A stretch of DNA of 64,000 nucleotides, from positions 22,047 through 86,046 of the forward strand of contig NZ_QGGB01000012.1 of NCBI RefSeq assembly GCF_003150675.1, read 5' to 3'. This document shows, in pieces, positions 16,692 through 25,699 of this stretch (the first letter of the stretch is position 1; every line of letters begins with the position of its first letter). The notes beneath the pieces were generated by a model, which ran no database searches, was not told the DNA's origin, and saw only the letters and a program-made list of their open reading frames with translations. Source of the DNA: Rhodohalobacter mucosus (GTDB taxonomy: Bacteria; Bacteroidota; Rhodothermia; Balneolales; Balneolaceae). The translations under genes were made by a program, and so were the position numbers.

Positions 16692-17930
16692 TCAAGACTC
16701 ACGACTCAAATCAAACCCATACCGCACCACCTCCCTCAGCCCATCCTCATTCACTTCCAATACCCAGAGTGTTCCGTCCCGGATTTCCTGGATGCGATGA
16801 TCCGGATTCCAGGGAAAGACGGCCAGCAGCTCGCCGGTGTTTGACAGAACGTGGTACTGCGTGGCGTCCGGGTCATCCGTGCGTCGTTGTACCCAGAGAC
16901 GGCCTTCGTCATCGGGCATGAAGGTTGTCCACGAGGGCCACGTTTCGGGCATGTCGTCGTTCTCCACCATGCTCTTCCAGGGCTCGGTGCGGTCCCGGTA
17001 ATCTTCCAGGATCTCATTGCGGTTTAACGGCGGATTTTCATAATCGTAATAGACCGCCCTTCGGTACTCCCCATTCAGATCATAGTATTTGAACAGAAAA
17101 TGCTCGTTCCAGCCGTGTATGATTCCATCTTCATGCACCTGTACGACCGACGATCGCTTATAGGGAACCGACATAACCGACATGCTGCCGTCGCCGTGGT
17201 GTACCAAAGCCTCCGATGCCGGAAAGTTGTACACCTCATCACCTGCAAATTCGCCGGTAACGGCGTTCATCATCCTTCCCCGGATGCGGCGCTCCGAAGG
17301 ATCAGCATTCGGCCTGCCTGCACGAAAGCCCATGCTGAGATGTGCCAGTATCAGATTATTATCCGGTACAAGCGAAAATGAACTGAATGATTGTGGAAAT
17401 GCAGCCTCCTCGTCCGACGGAACCGATACCGAAAAGTCACCAACCACCTCAAATGTATCCGGATCGTACCGGGTAATCCGGCGGTTTCTCCGATCGTAAT
17501 GGTAAAAATAGTTTTCGTCCGACTGCATCACCCCCACAGCCCTGTACTCACCTGGGCCATCACCCTCTCGTCCAATCTGCCGGTTGTAGCTGCCATCCGG
17601 ATTGAAGAGGTGAATGGCCGTTTGGCGGCTGTCTCCGATAAAGACCCTTCCGCGGGGATCCACGTGAACCATGAGCCAGTCGCTGAGCAGAACATTTTCC
17701 GTATCCCCGTAGACCGTTTCGGGAATCAGTTCGATTTCACGCACTGGCTCGGTATCAGCCGGAAACACCGCCAGGTTTTCGAGGGATGCGATTTCCTCTG
17801 GCAGTTCTACATTCGGGGCGGAGCAGGATTGAATCAACAGGAACAGGGTGACTGCCACGGAGGCACAGAAGAGGAGTTCTAATTTCGTGGTTTTCCGTGT
17901 TTCTGTGGCATTCCTGTAGAATTTGTTCAT
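16692..17930 (-). CDS. Six-bladed beta-propeller lipoprotein
   Basis: The protein has 412 residues, lipobox LIQSC (C36), then VELPEEIASLENLAVF, which is shared with the three paralogues at 20962-25203. The propeller signature is GREGDGPGEY at about 120-129, with repeated DPRGRVFIGD and NPDGSYNRQIG blade motifs. The N-terminus is odd: residues 6-30 (RNATETRKTTK then LLFCASVAV) are encoded by an inverted pair of dispersed CCACAGAAACACGG / CTGTGCCTCCGTGG repeats, so a repeat now forms the start and part of the signal peptide. The C-terminal SRES and stop come from the downstream array. The ligand is unknown. Confidence 0.85.
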   Translation of the reverse strand: MNKFYRNATETRKTTKLELLFCASVAVTLFLLIQSCSAPNVELPEEIASLENLAVFPADTEPVREIELIPETVYGDTENVLLSDWLMVHVDPRGRVFIGDSRQTAIHLFNPDGSYNRQIGREGDGPGEYRAVGVMQSDENYFYHYDRRNRRITRYDPDTFEVVGDFSVSVPSDEEAAFPQSFSSFSLVPDNNLILAHLSMGFRAGRPNADPSERRIRGRMMNAVTGEFAGDEVYNFPASEALVHHGDGSMSVMSVPYKRSSVVQVHEDGIIHGWNEHFLFKYYDLNGEYRRAVYYDYENPPLNRNEILEDYRDRTEPWKSMVENDDMPETWPSWTTFMPDDEGRLWVQRRTDDPDATQYHVLSNTGELLAVFPWNPDHRIQEIRDGTLWVLEVNEDGLREVVRYGFDLSRES

Positions 17931-18424
17931 AGTACCGGAATTTTATGAGCTCTCAGCTATCAGGCTTCAGATGTCAGCCAGTTGTTTGTTGATAGTAGTT
18001 CTTCAGATTTTGATACTTTTTATTCTACAAAATTGAATATAATTCTACAAATGTAGAGTATTTTGGGCTAGGAGTCAGGAGTTGGCGAGTACTTGGAGTC
18101 TTTGGAATTTGGATTTTGGGAATTGATAATTGGTATTACCCCGTCTGACGTTTGACGTTTTACGTTTGACCTTTGACGTCTGCCTCTTCACTAAATCATG
18201 AGCAGAAACAAACTCATTCAAGCTTAACCGCAGCGGACGCAGAGGAGTCGCGGAGGGCGCGGCGGTGGGTAGCTTTCAGCTGATTTGTATGTGGTTAGTA
18301 GTCAGTGGTCAGTTGTTTTGAATTTTGAATTTGGGATTTGGGTTTTCCTCTTCTCCCGTTTGACGTTTGACCTCTGACCTCTGCTTTCTTCTTATATCTT
18401 TAAAAATAAGCTTTCCGGCACTGG
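17931..18424. repeat. Mixed heptamer-repeat spacer
   Basis: Gene-free. It contains CAGCTAT/CAGGCTT heptads, TTTGGAATTTGGATTTTGGG runs, CGTTTGACGTTTTACGTTTGA heptads (about 18145-18180), a CCGCAGCGGACGCAGAGG-type unit (about 18226-18262), then a second copy of the same order of blocks up to about 18390. The AT-rich 18000-18060 segment may hold the promoter of the gene at 17930. Confidence 0.88.
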
Positions 18425-19606
18425 TCAATTGATCTGTACCGTAAATCTCCTGATGACCGGAACGTCCTCTACATGTCCGATCAAATAATAATTTCCTTTC
18501 TCATCCTGCCAGTTGATAAATGACTTGGTCCTTGAAAAGCGCCTTTCATCCATCGTAGTCAATAAATCATAATGCAGGATTTTCCCATTCGGGTCAAATA
18601 CCTGGGCATACATGTCCAGATAATGATAACCTGATTCTTCGGTAAATTCTTTGTTCTCACGCCTGATTCCATAAAAATGTATCAGACTGCCGTCTTCGAG
18701 AGAAAAAATGCCCATATTGATACTCAAAATACGACCCATATAGGGTCCGCCGCTTGAATAGATGATGGAAGATCCGGGCAACAATCTCACCTCCCTGTAC
18801 TCTTCCTCGGAGTCTAATATAACGTAGGGTTCTACATCCGGTATGGCACCCTGCAGGGTTTTGCGGTATTCCCATAACCCTTCTTCGTTCTTTGCGAATT
18901 CGTACAAGTTACCAGTAAAAATGGCGGGAGAGTAATAAAACCTGCTGTTGTCATTTGCCAATGTAAAACTGCCCGGGGCGTACATCGTTTCAAGCCACAG
19001 ATACCTGCCTTGAATATCTAATGCGTTATAGGGAAAAAACGAATAGCGACGTTTCTGGAAATCCTCGCTGTAAACATGAAAAAGATCCCGGTTTTCTCTT
19101 TCAATTTTGGACCATGGGCTGGCGTCTAAAAAAAGAGCCAGCATATAACCGTCCAAATATTGAATGGCTGTGGGGAAAAACTGGTCTGACAAATTATATG
19201 GATATGAGTCAATTAAGTCACCCTCAGAAGATATGACTGTATATTGCAGATTTCCCCTGTCCATAACGACCAGGTCATTCTCAGGTGTCAATTCCATCAG
19301 TTCTATATCCTGAAATTCACCCGGGCCCCTTCCGCGACCGCCCAGGCTTCGGAGGTAGTTTCCATCGCTATCAAACACCTTGATTGTAAGGTTTCCCCGA
19401 TCGGCAACATAAATGTTATTTTCCGCGTCAGTTCGTACAGCAAGTGGCCTGCCAAACTGATTCTCAAAAGGCTGTTCCTCCAGGCCAATTATCAAATTGG
19501 TTTCCATTGAGAGGGTTCCTGTGGGTTCTAACCGGCTGACGTTTTTCGCATCTTTTTGGCAGGAAAACAGTAATAAAAAGATGAGTAGAAACGGAATGAA
19601 CTGCAT
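18425..19606 (-). CDS. Six-bladed beta-propeller lipoprotein
   Basis: About 393 residues from ATG 19606 (MQFIPFLLIFLLLFSCQKD), chosen because it gives a clean signal peptide with lipobox LLFSC (C16); an upstream ATG at 19660 would add 18 residues. The signature GGRGRGPGEF lies at about 89-98, preceded by the blade motif NNIYVADRGNLTIKVFDSDGNYLRSL. It is more distant from the IPEEIASLEN paralogues and closer in style to the protein encoded at 47229. It probably forms a pair with the gene at 19694 (stop 87 bases upstream of the ORF limit). Function unknown. Confidence 0.82.
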   Translation of the reverse strand: MQFIPFLLIFLLLFSCQKDAKNVSRLEPTGTLSMETNLIIGLEEQPFENQFGRPLAVRTDAENNIYVADRGNLTIKVFDSDGNYLRSLGGRGRGPGEFQDIELMELTPENDLVVMDRGNLQYTVISSEGDLIDSYPYNLSDQFFPTAIQYLDGYMLALFLDASPWSKIERENRDLFHVYSEDFQKRRYSFFPYNALDIQGRYLWLETMYAPGSFTLANDNSRFYYSPAIFTGNLYEFAKNEEGLWEYRKTLQGAIPDVEPYVILDSEEEYREVRLLPGSSIIYSSGGPYMGRILSINMGIFSLEDGSLIHFYGIRRENKEFTEESGYHYLDMYAQVFDPNGKILHYDLLTTMDERRFSRTKSFINWQDEKGNYYLIGHVEDVPVIRRFTVQIN

Positions 19607-19693
19607 TTTACTGTAAAAGAAAAGCTTCTTAAATAGTGTGAATGTAGTCATCGCAATCATTTCGGAATCTTGATAGAGTATTGAGTTATTAGA

Positions 19694-20713
19694 TCAATTC
19701 CGGATAACACTATACCGTGATACTTTTGGCTGCCCCCCTAATTCTAATACATAAAATCCATCACCAGCTGGGTCTGCAATCATATCAATTGGGAAATACT
19801 CCTCAGATTTACTTGTGTATATAAAAGTTTCTTCATGACTTAGACTACCCCCATTGAAGCTGAATTTATCAATCATGACATCTTTATTTTGACGCATGAT
19901 ATAGATGTTTTCATCTATTACATCAATTGCACGAATTACTGCTTCCATTTGCTGATTCATTGATTCAGCCGGTATTGTCGATAAAATGTCTTCATCATAA
20001 TTATACAGACCCTCGAAATCATTTAGATTTACTTCAAATTCTTTATTTCCAGATAAATCATAAATTTCAAGTACCGGAAAGTAGATATAGGCAACATACA
20101 ATTTTTGACCACTAATTTTCATTGCCGGCCAATGCGCACCTGAAGGCAAGCCTGAGTTTTTATACTTCATCTCCCCAAATTGCCGTACTTCATTCCCTTC
20201 AAAATCAGTTACCACAAATAACGAGTCCTGTACCAAATTTGAACTCATTGATAAAGATGAAGGAGAAAATGAATACATCTTTCCGTCATGAACAGCCATA
20301 GAAATTGATGAATGTAAATGTTGAAATATAGACTGCAATTCACCATTTGAATCAAAAATCTGGGTTCTCTTATTTCCTTGGTCTTCTACGACAACAATGC
20401 CAGTATCAGCTGAAATAACAGAAGCATGTGTTAATTCACCCGGTCCCCTCCCTCTGGACCCAAACTCACGAATAAAATTACCTTCCATATCATACTGGAT
20501 AACTATAGACTTATACGGGTCACTTACATAGATAAATTTATCGTAATCCGATGCAAGTTTATAAGGATTTGAGAGTAAACCCGGACTATCATGACCAAAA
20601 CTATATACAAGTTGGATATTACTTTTTCGATTCTCAGTATTGTGATTATCGGAATCACACGAAACCAGTATTAATGCGGCAAAAACTATATTGCAGACAA
20701 AAATTCTCATCAT
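19694..20713 (-). CDS. Six-bladed beta-propeller lipoprotein, AT-rich
   Basis: The protein has 339 residues, lipobox LVSC (C19) and signature GSRGRGPGEL at about 85-94, preceded by KFIYVSDPYKSIVIQYDMEGNFIREF. The gene is visibly richer in A and T than its neighbours, suggesting a different origin from the GC-richer IPEEIASLEN group. It lies upstream of and co-directional with the gene ending at 18425, and the two may be cotranscribed. No ligand can be proposed. Confidence 0.82.
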   Translation of the reverse strand: MMRIFVCNIVFAALILVSCDSDNHNTENRKSNIQLVYSFGHDSPGLLSNPYKLASDYDKFIYVSDPYKSIVIQYDMEGNFIREFGSRGRGPGELTHASVISADTGIVVVEDQGNKRTQIFDSNGELQSIFQHLHSSISMAVHDGKMYSFSPSSLSMSSNLVQDSLFVVTDFEGNEVRQFGEMKYKNSGLPSGAHWPAMKISGQKLYVAYIYFPVLEIYDLSGNKEFEVNLNDFEGLYNYDEDILSTIPAESMNQQMEAVIRAIDVIDENIYIMRQNKDVMIDKFSFNGGSLSHEETFIYTSKSEEYFPIDMIADPAGDGFYVLELGGQPKVSRYSVIRN

Positions 20714-20961
20714 TCAAAAATGCTTAAACCTATTAGCTGATCCGTATGTAGTTAGTAGTCAGTGGTCATTTGTTTGCCCCGAAGGAATCGTTTCTCGGGA
20801 GTTGGGAGTTAGGGGTACTTCGAGTGCCTGCCCCGAAGGGATCGCTACGCGGGAGTTATGGAGTACTTAGAGTTATTGGAATTTGGATTTTGGGATTTTG
20901 AAATTGGAATTTCCCCGTCTCACGTTTGACGTCTGACGTCTCACGACTCATGACTCAATAC
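20714..20961. repeat. Composite repeat spacer
   Basis: Gene-free. The order of blocks matches other spacers of this cluster: GTAGTCAGTGGTCA, CCCCGAAGGAATCG, GGGAGTTAGGGGTACTT, GGAATTTGGATTTTGGG, then CGTTTGACGTCTGACGTCTC heptads ending in the stop codon at 20962. Confidence 0.88.
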
Positions 20962-22116
20962 TCATGACTCTAGACTAAACCCATATTTCACTACCTCCAC
21001 AATCCCCGTCTCTTCATCCGTTTCGCGGATATAGACATGTCCGTCTTTCACCAGTTCCATCATGTCGGTGGCGGGACGCACAAAGGCCGCCAGTTTTTCT
21101 CCGGTTTCGGCCAGCACCCAGACCTCGTTTTCCTCTTCATTCACTGTTGGCAGCGTAAGCCAGATGCGGTTTTCTTCGTCCGTCTCGATGTCCAGGAATG
21201 CCTGGCGAGTTTCGGGGATATCCATGCGGCGCAGGGCGTCTTTCATAGCTTCGTCTTCGTAATCGGCGATCATGCCGTCGCGGTCGAGGGGCGGACTCTC
21301 CCGGGAATGGTAGATGGAGCGGATCACCTCGCCTTCCAGATTCCTGGCGTGCAGCAGGATCCTGTCGGAAAAGCCCGAGACGATCTCTTCTGCGGGCGAC
21401 ACATCCGCATAGGTGCTGCCCATGAACGGGAGAGACATTATCCGGATGTTGTTATCACTCTGAAGCATATGCATCTCTGCCGGCCGGAATTCGATGAACC
21501 CGGATGAGAGCACATTCCCATCCCCGTCCACGATTCTGGGGGTCCGGCCCATCAGAAATTTCTCCCCGTCGCGCTCCATCTGGTTGTAAAAAACCAGGAA
21601 TCGTCCGTCGCTCAGCGGTTCGGCTTGCACAGGAAATCCGCTCAGGTCATCACTTCCCCCGCCAAGCGGGTGAGTCCGCAGAAATGTGCCATCCTCCGGA
21701 TTGAAAACCGATATGCGCTGCTGGTTGATGTCGAGCACATAAAGTTCACCGTTGTGAATCCGAGGCTGATATGCGGCGTTGAACTCTCCCGGACCTTCTC
21801 CGCTGCGTCCGATTGAAAAGCGGTACTCCCCATCGGGATCATAGGCATGTACCGTGGCTTCCGACTGATCTGCCAGATACAGGTTCCCATTGTCATCCAC
21901 AGCGATACCCGATATGGAACTGATAAAGATCTCATTTGTATCCCCGAACCGGGCCTGCTCGGTGAGGGAGATGTCGTATTGCGGCTCTTCCTGGCCGGAA
22001 AAAACGGCCACGTTCTCCATGGCGGCGATATCTTCAGGTACTTCAACTTCCGGCGATGAGGAGCAGGAGACGAAGATCAGGATGAGGGGTAAGAGAATAA
22101 ATCGGAGATGAAACAT
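20962..22116 (-). CDS. Six-bladed beta-propeller lipoprotein (IPEEIASLEN paralogue)
   Basis: The protein has 384 residues, lipobox FVSC (C18), then VEVPEDIAAMENVAVF and the signature GRSGEGPGEF at about 103-112. It is clearly paralogous to the proteins encoded at 22532 and 24043, with the same cysteine position, the same spacing to the ARFGDT motif near residue 57, and the same C-terminal ending (ETGIVEVVKYGFSLES). The final LES and stop are shared with, or derived from, the adjoining repeat. A short AT-rich leader directly before the ATG (ATAATCATTTCC) is shared with the paralogues. Function unknown; presumably it binds a ligand in the envelope. Confidence 0.86.
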   Translation of the reverse strand: MFHLRFILLPLILIFVSCSSSPEVEVPEDIAAMENVAVFSGQEEPQYDISLTEQARFGDTNEIFISSISGIAVDDNGNLYLADQSEATVHAYDPDGEYRFSIGRSGEGPGEFNAAYQPRIHNGELYVLDINQQRISVFNPEDGTFLRTHPLGGGSDDLSGFPVQAEPLSDGRFLVFYNQMERDGEKFLMGRTPRIVDGDGNVLSSGFIEFRPAEMHMLQSDNNIRIMSLPFMGSTYADVSPAEEIVSGFSDRILLHARNLEGEVIRSIYHSRESPPLDRDGMIADYEDEAMKDALRRMDIPETRQAFLDIETDEENRIWLTLPTVNEEENEVWVLAETGEKLAAFVRPATDMMELVKDGHVYIRETDEETGIVEVVKYGFSLES

Positions 22117-22531
22117 GGAAATGATTATTTATTATGTATGATTTGTTGTGAGTTGTCGGTGTTCAGTTGATAGTTATTAGTTGTAATGCCAGTGGGAGTT
22201 AGGAGTTTGGAATTTGGGATCTGGGGTGTGGGATTTCCTCGTCTCACGTTTGACATTTGACGTCTGCCCTTTGCCTTTTGCCTTTTGCCTTCTGCCTTCT
22301 GCCTTTTGCCTTTTGCTTGCTCCTCGTAGCCTTCTTAAACTACGAAGTAGTTGGCGAAGTGGAGCCTTTTCACTAAAATCATAAATCTAAACAAAATCAC
22401 GCCTATCTAACCGCAGCGGGCGCAGAGAAGGCGCGGAGAACGCAGTGGGAGTTTGGGATTTGGGGTTTGGAATTTCCCCGTCTCACGTCTGACGTTTGAC
22501 GTTTGACATTTGACGTCTCCCGTCTCAAGAC
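22117..22531. repeat. Composite repeat spacer
   Basis: Gene-free. It contains TTGTCGGTGTTCAGTTG, GGAATTTGGGATCTGGGG, CGTTTGACATTTGACG, then a TTTTGCC/CTTCTGC heptad array (about 22266-22318), a CTACGAAGTAGTTGGCGAAG unit, a CCGCAGCGGGCGCAGAGAAGG unit (about 22411-22450) and a second CGTTTGA array reaching the stop at 22532. Confidence 0.88.
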
Positions 22532-23713
22532 TCATGACTCAAGACTAATCCCATATTTCACCACCTCCACCAATCCCGTCTCCTCATCGGTTTCTCTAGC
22601 GTATAGAAATCCATCCCGTACATCAATGATCGACCACTCCCTCGGGCGGATTACCTTGCCGGCAGCCTCTTCTGACTCCGGATCCAACACCAGCCAGGTG
22701 TATGTATCGGGATCCTCCGTGAACAGTGAAACCCATATTCTCCCTTCATCATCCGTCAGCATATCATCGAAAGCCGGCCAGGTCTCCGGCATGTCGTCGT
22801 TTCGAACCATGCTGATCCAGGGTTCTTCCCTGTCGGCATACTCAGCAAGCACATCGGTACGGCTCAACGATGTGTTTTGATATGGCACGTAAATCGCTTG
22901 CCGGTAGCTTCCATTTGTGTCATGCATTTTGAACAGTAAATCATCTGTCCATCCGTGAATTATGGTATTGTCTCCATCAAACGAAATATGAGATTTGCGA
23001 TTATAGTCCGTACTCATAATGTGCACACTTCCTTCTCCTCTTCTCACAAGAGCCTCGCTGGCCGGAAAAGTGTAAACAGTCCCCTCTTCAAAATTTCCTT
23101 CCTCCCGTTTCAGAACTCTTCCACCAATCCGGGGTTTCTCAGCCGAATCTCCTCCGGTTGAATAGCCCACTCCAAAATGAATCAGGTAGGTATCCGGATT
23201 CAGTACGGAAAAGGTACCCGGATACTGGAGGTATCCGCCTTCTGCATTCATCTCGTATGGTATAACCACATCATCCACAAATTGATAATCATCAAGGCTG
23301 AACCTGGAAATGCGCAGGCTGCTGCCGTCCAGTACATGAAGAAACTCACCGTGCGGCTGAACCCAGGATATCCGGCGGAATTCGCCCGGACCGTCTCCTT
23401 CCCCGCCGATCTCAGTGAGGTGTGAGCCATCCGGCTCGTATACATGAATCACATATCGGTTGCCGTCCGCAATGTACACACGGCCCTGATCATCAACAGC
23501 CACACGTCCCATCCGTCCAATAATCACCTCATCCGTATCTCCGAACCGTGCAACCCGTTCCGGATTCAATTCGGGTACTTCCTCAACCGAGGCACTGATC
23601 ACAGTGAGATTTTCGAGGGAGGCAATCTCTTCGGGAATCTCGATGTCGGGTGTGCCGGAACAAGAGGCGAGGAACAGGATGAGGGGCAGTAAAAGGAGAC
23701 GGATTCGGATCAT
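22532..23713 (-). CDS. Six-bladed beta-propeller lipoprotein (IPEEIASLEN paralogue)
   Basis: The protein has 393 residues, lipobox LASC (C18), IEIPEEIASLENLTV, ELNPERVARFGDTDEV, and the signature GGEGDGPGEF at about 103-112. The N-terminal third is nearly the same as in the protein encoded at 24043, so these two are the most recent duplication of the cluster. The C-terminus again reads ETGLVEVVKYGISLES. Both the leader directly upstream of the ATG (ATAATCAATTTC) and the repeat at the 3' end are duplicated with the gene. Function unknown. Confidence 0.87.
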   Translation of the reverse strand: MIRIRLLLLPLILFLASCSGTPDIEIPEEIASLENLTVISASVEEVPELNPERVARFGDTDEVIIGRMGRVAVDDQGRVYIADGNRYVIHVYEPDGSHLTEIGGEGDGPGEFRRISWVQPHGEFLHVLDGSSLRISRFSLDDYQFVDDVVIPYEMNAEGGYLQYPGTFSVLNPDTYLIHFGVGYSTGGDSAEKPRIGGRVLKREEGNFEEGTVYTFPASEALVRRGEGSVHIMSTDYNRKSHISFDGDNTIIHGWTDDLLFKMHDTNGSYRQAIYVPYQNTSLSRTDVLAEYADREEPWISMVRNDDMPETWPAFDDMLTDDEGRIWVSLFTEDPDTYTWLVLDPESEEAAGKVIRPREWSIIDVRDGFLYARETDEETGLVEVVKYGISLES

Positions 23714-24042
23714 GAAATTGATTATTTATGATTGATGATTGATGATTGGCTGCCGGCTATCAGGTTTCAGCTGTCAGCAGTATAGGTTCTTGTTTTTGGT
23801 TGGTTGTCAGTTGTCTGTTGTCAGTTGGAGTAAAAAATTTTTCAGCTCATCAATCACAAATTGAAATAAGTATCAACCAAACTTAACCGCAGCGGACGCT
23901 GAGAAGGCGCGGAGTTCGCTGCGTGTTTGGAATTTGAAGATTGTGATTTTCCCGTCTCACGTTTGACGTTTGACGTCTGGCTTTTGCCTTTTGCCTTTTG
24001 CCTTTTGCCTTTTCACCAAAATCATCAATCCCCAATCAACAA
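23714..24042. repeat. Composite repeat spacer
   Basis: Gene-free. ATTGATG heptads (about 23722-23748), TCAGCTG/TTGTCAG heptads, a CCGCAGCGGACGCTGAGAAGG unit (about 23886-23925), CGTTTGACGTTTGACG, TTTTGCC heptads (about 23978-24012) and AATCAAC/AATCACA heptads that run into the stop codon at 24043. Confidence 0.88.
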
Positions 24043-25203
24043 TCACAAATCAAAATCGTACTTCACAATCTCCGCCAGTCCTGTCTCCTCATCGGTTTCG
24101 TAAGCATAGATAAACCCGTCCTGAATGTGCCTGATTGCAGTGGACCGGGGCCAGGTGAATGTAGCAAGCGGAGAACCCCCGGGGCCGAATACCATCCATT
24201 TCCACTCTTCACTGTTTTCCGTAACTCCCGACACCCAAAACCTGTTTTCGTCGTCAACGTGCAAGGCATCAACGGCCGGCCAGGTTGAAGGCATATTTTG
24301 ATTTCTTAAATGGGACTGATCCTGTTCGCTGCGATCCTTCACTCTACTCATTACATCACTGCGGTCCAATGAGGCCTTCGGATATGGATAATAGATGGCC
24401 TGTTGATATTGTCCTTCCATGGAGTAGGATTTAATGAGCAGATGCTCAGACCAGGTGTGATAAAGTGTCCCGTCAGAATTCATCGCGATGAGAGACTTTC
24501 TTCCATAAGGGGCCGGAAATGCCCTCATAAAACCCTCGCCGGAAATTACAAGCCATTCGTTTGCAGGAATGGTTAAGAATGCATCCTCTTCAAACCGTTC
24601 GTCCGGGTTTAGTACGGCACTCTCCCAAACCATCTCATCGGCATCCCTGTCCCGCATAAAGGGTCCCGTAAAGAAAATGAGGTAGCTGCTGTCGGGACGG
24701 GCGAAATAGGTGTAGGGAAACCCAAACTCAACCGGGGCACTGTCTTCCGAAAAGCTGATACTGGAATGAAATTCAAGCGATTCCAGAGTGAACCGGCTTA
24801 TCCGCCTTGGAGACGCATCCATCGCATGCAGAAAACCGTTTGAAATCCGCAGCGTACCCAGACTACGAAACTCTCCGGGGCCATCCCCCTCCCTGCCTAA
24901 TTGTCTTATCCGGTTTCCGTCAGGGTTAAATACATGAATGACTTTTTGATCTGTATCATTTAAAAATACCCGGCCATTTTCATCAACCACGCTTGAACCG
25001 ATACGCCCGATCAATACATCTTCTGTCTCACCGAACCTGGCCACACGTTCTGGGTTCAATTCGGGTACATCTTCAAACGAATCCGTAACAACGGTAACAT
25101 TCTCCAGCGAAGCCACCTCTTCGGGGATCTCGACGTCGGGTGCACCGGAGCAGGAAGCCAGGAGCAGGACAAGGGCTATCAAAAAGGTACTGAGTCGAAT
25201 CAT
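24043..25203 (-). CDS. Six-bladed beta-propeller lipoprotein (IPEEIASLEN paralogue)
   Basis: The protein has 386 residues, lipobox LASC (C18), VEIPEEVASLENVTV, ELNPERVARFGETEDV and the signature GREGDGPGEF at about 103-112. It is the first gene of the minus-strand propeller cluster and diverges from the TIR-STAND operon, sharing a 496-bp spacer with it. Its own ending (EIVKYDFDL) lacks the SLES tail of its paralogues, because its stop lies in a different heptad array (AATCACA type). Function unknown. Confidence 0.87.
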   Translation of the reverse strand: MIRLSTFLIALVLLLASCSGAPDVEIPEEVASLENVTVVTDSFEDVPELNPERVARFGETEDVLIGRIGSSVVDENGRVFLNDTDQKVIHVFNPDGNRIRQLGREGDGPGEFRSLGTLRISNGFLHAMDASPRRISRFTLESLEFHSSISFSEDSAPVEFGFPYTYFARPDSSYLIFFTGPFMRDRDADEMVWESAVLNPDERFEEDAFLTIPANEWLVISGEGFMRAFPAPYGRKSLIAMNSDGTLYHTWSEHLLIKSYSMEGQYQQAIYYPYPKASLDRSDVMSRVKDRSEQDQSHLRNQNMPSTWPAVDALHVDDENRFWVSGVTENSEEWKWMVFGPGGSPLATFTWPRSTAIRHIQDGFIYAYETDEETGLAEIVKYDFDL

Positions 25204-25699
25204 GGAATTGATTATTTATGAATGGTTGTGTGTTGTCGGTGGTCAGTTGTTAGTTGCAGGGTACTTATAGTTCTTAGTTTTGAGTTTTGAGTTTGGAATT
25301 TGGAATTTGGGATTTAGGATTTGGGATTTCCCCGTCTCACGTTTGACGTTTGACGTCTGACGTCTGACGTCTGACGTTTGAAAAAATCATTTGTTGCGAA
25401 AACAGTGTTTTACCTGAGTCATACCACCGTACTATATAGATAATAAATCCAACGCCTGCAACCCGGATTTGCCGGATTCCTGCCGCCTGCAGACATCTGT
25501 CCCCGCCGTTTTTTCTTCATCACGCAAAATTTCCGCTCACGGCAGAACCAATTGGCTGTCAAAAGATTTTAACCTTTCCGTGAAATTTTATAAAAAGGTT
25601 TGAGGCTCACCCGTCTATACCTAATTACATTATACTTTTTGAGATGCCAAGTTTTTTTATTAATCTCGCTCTGCAACCAATCTTATCTCTATTCTGACT
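25204..25699. other. Divergent spacer: repeats, then AT-rich promoter region
   Basis: Bases 25225-25385 are the same composite repeat as in the propeller spacers, ending in CGTTTGA/CGTCTGA heptads. From 25390 to 25699 the DNA is unique, with an AT-rich stretch (25540-25680) that probably holds the promoter of the TIR-STAND operon. I could not assign a convincing promoter motif; TATACTTTTTG near 25633 is the best candidate for a Bacteroidota-type -7 element. Confidence 0.6.
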
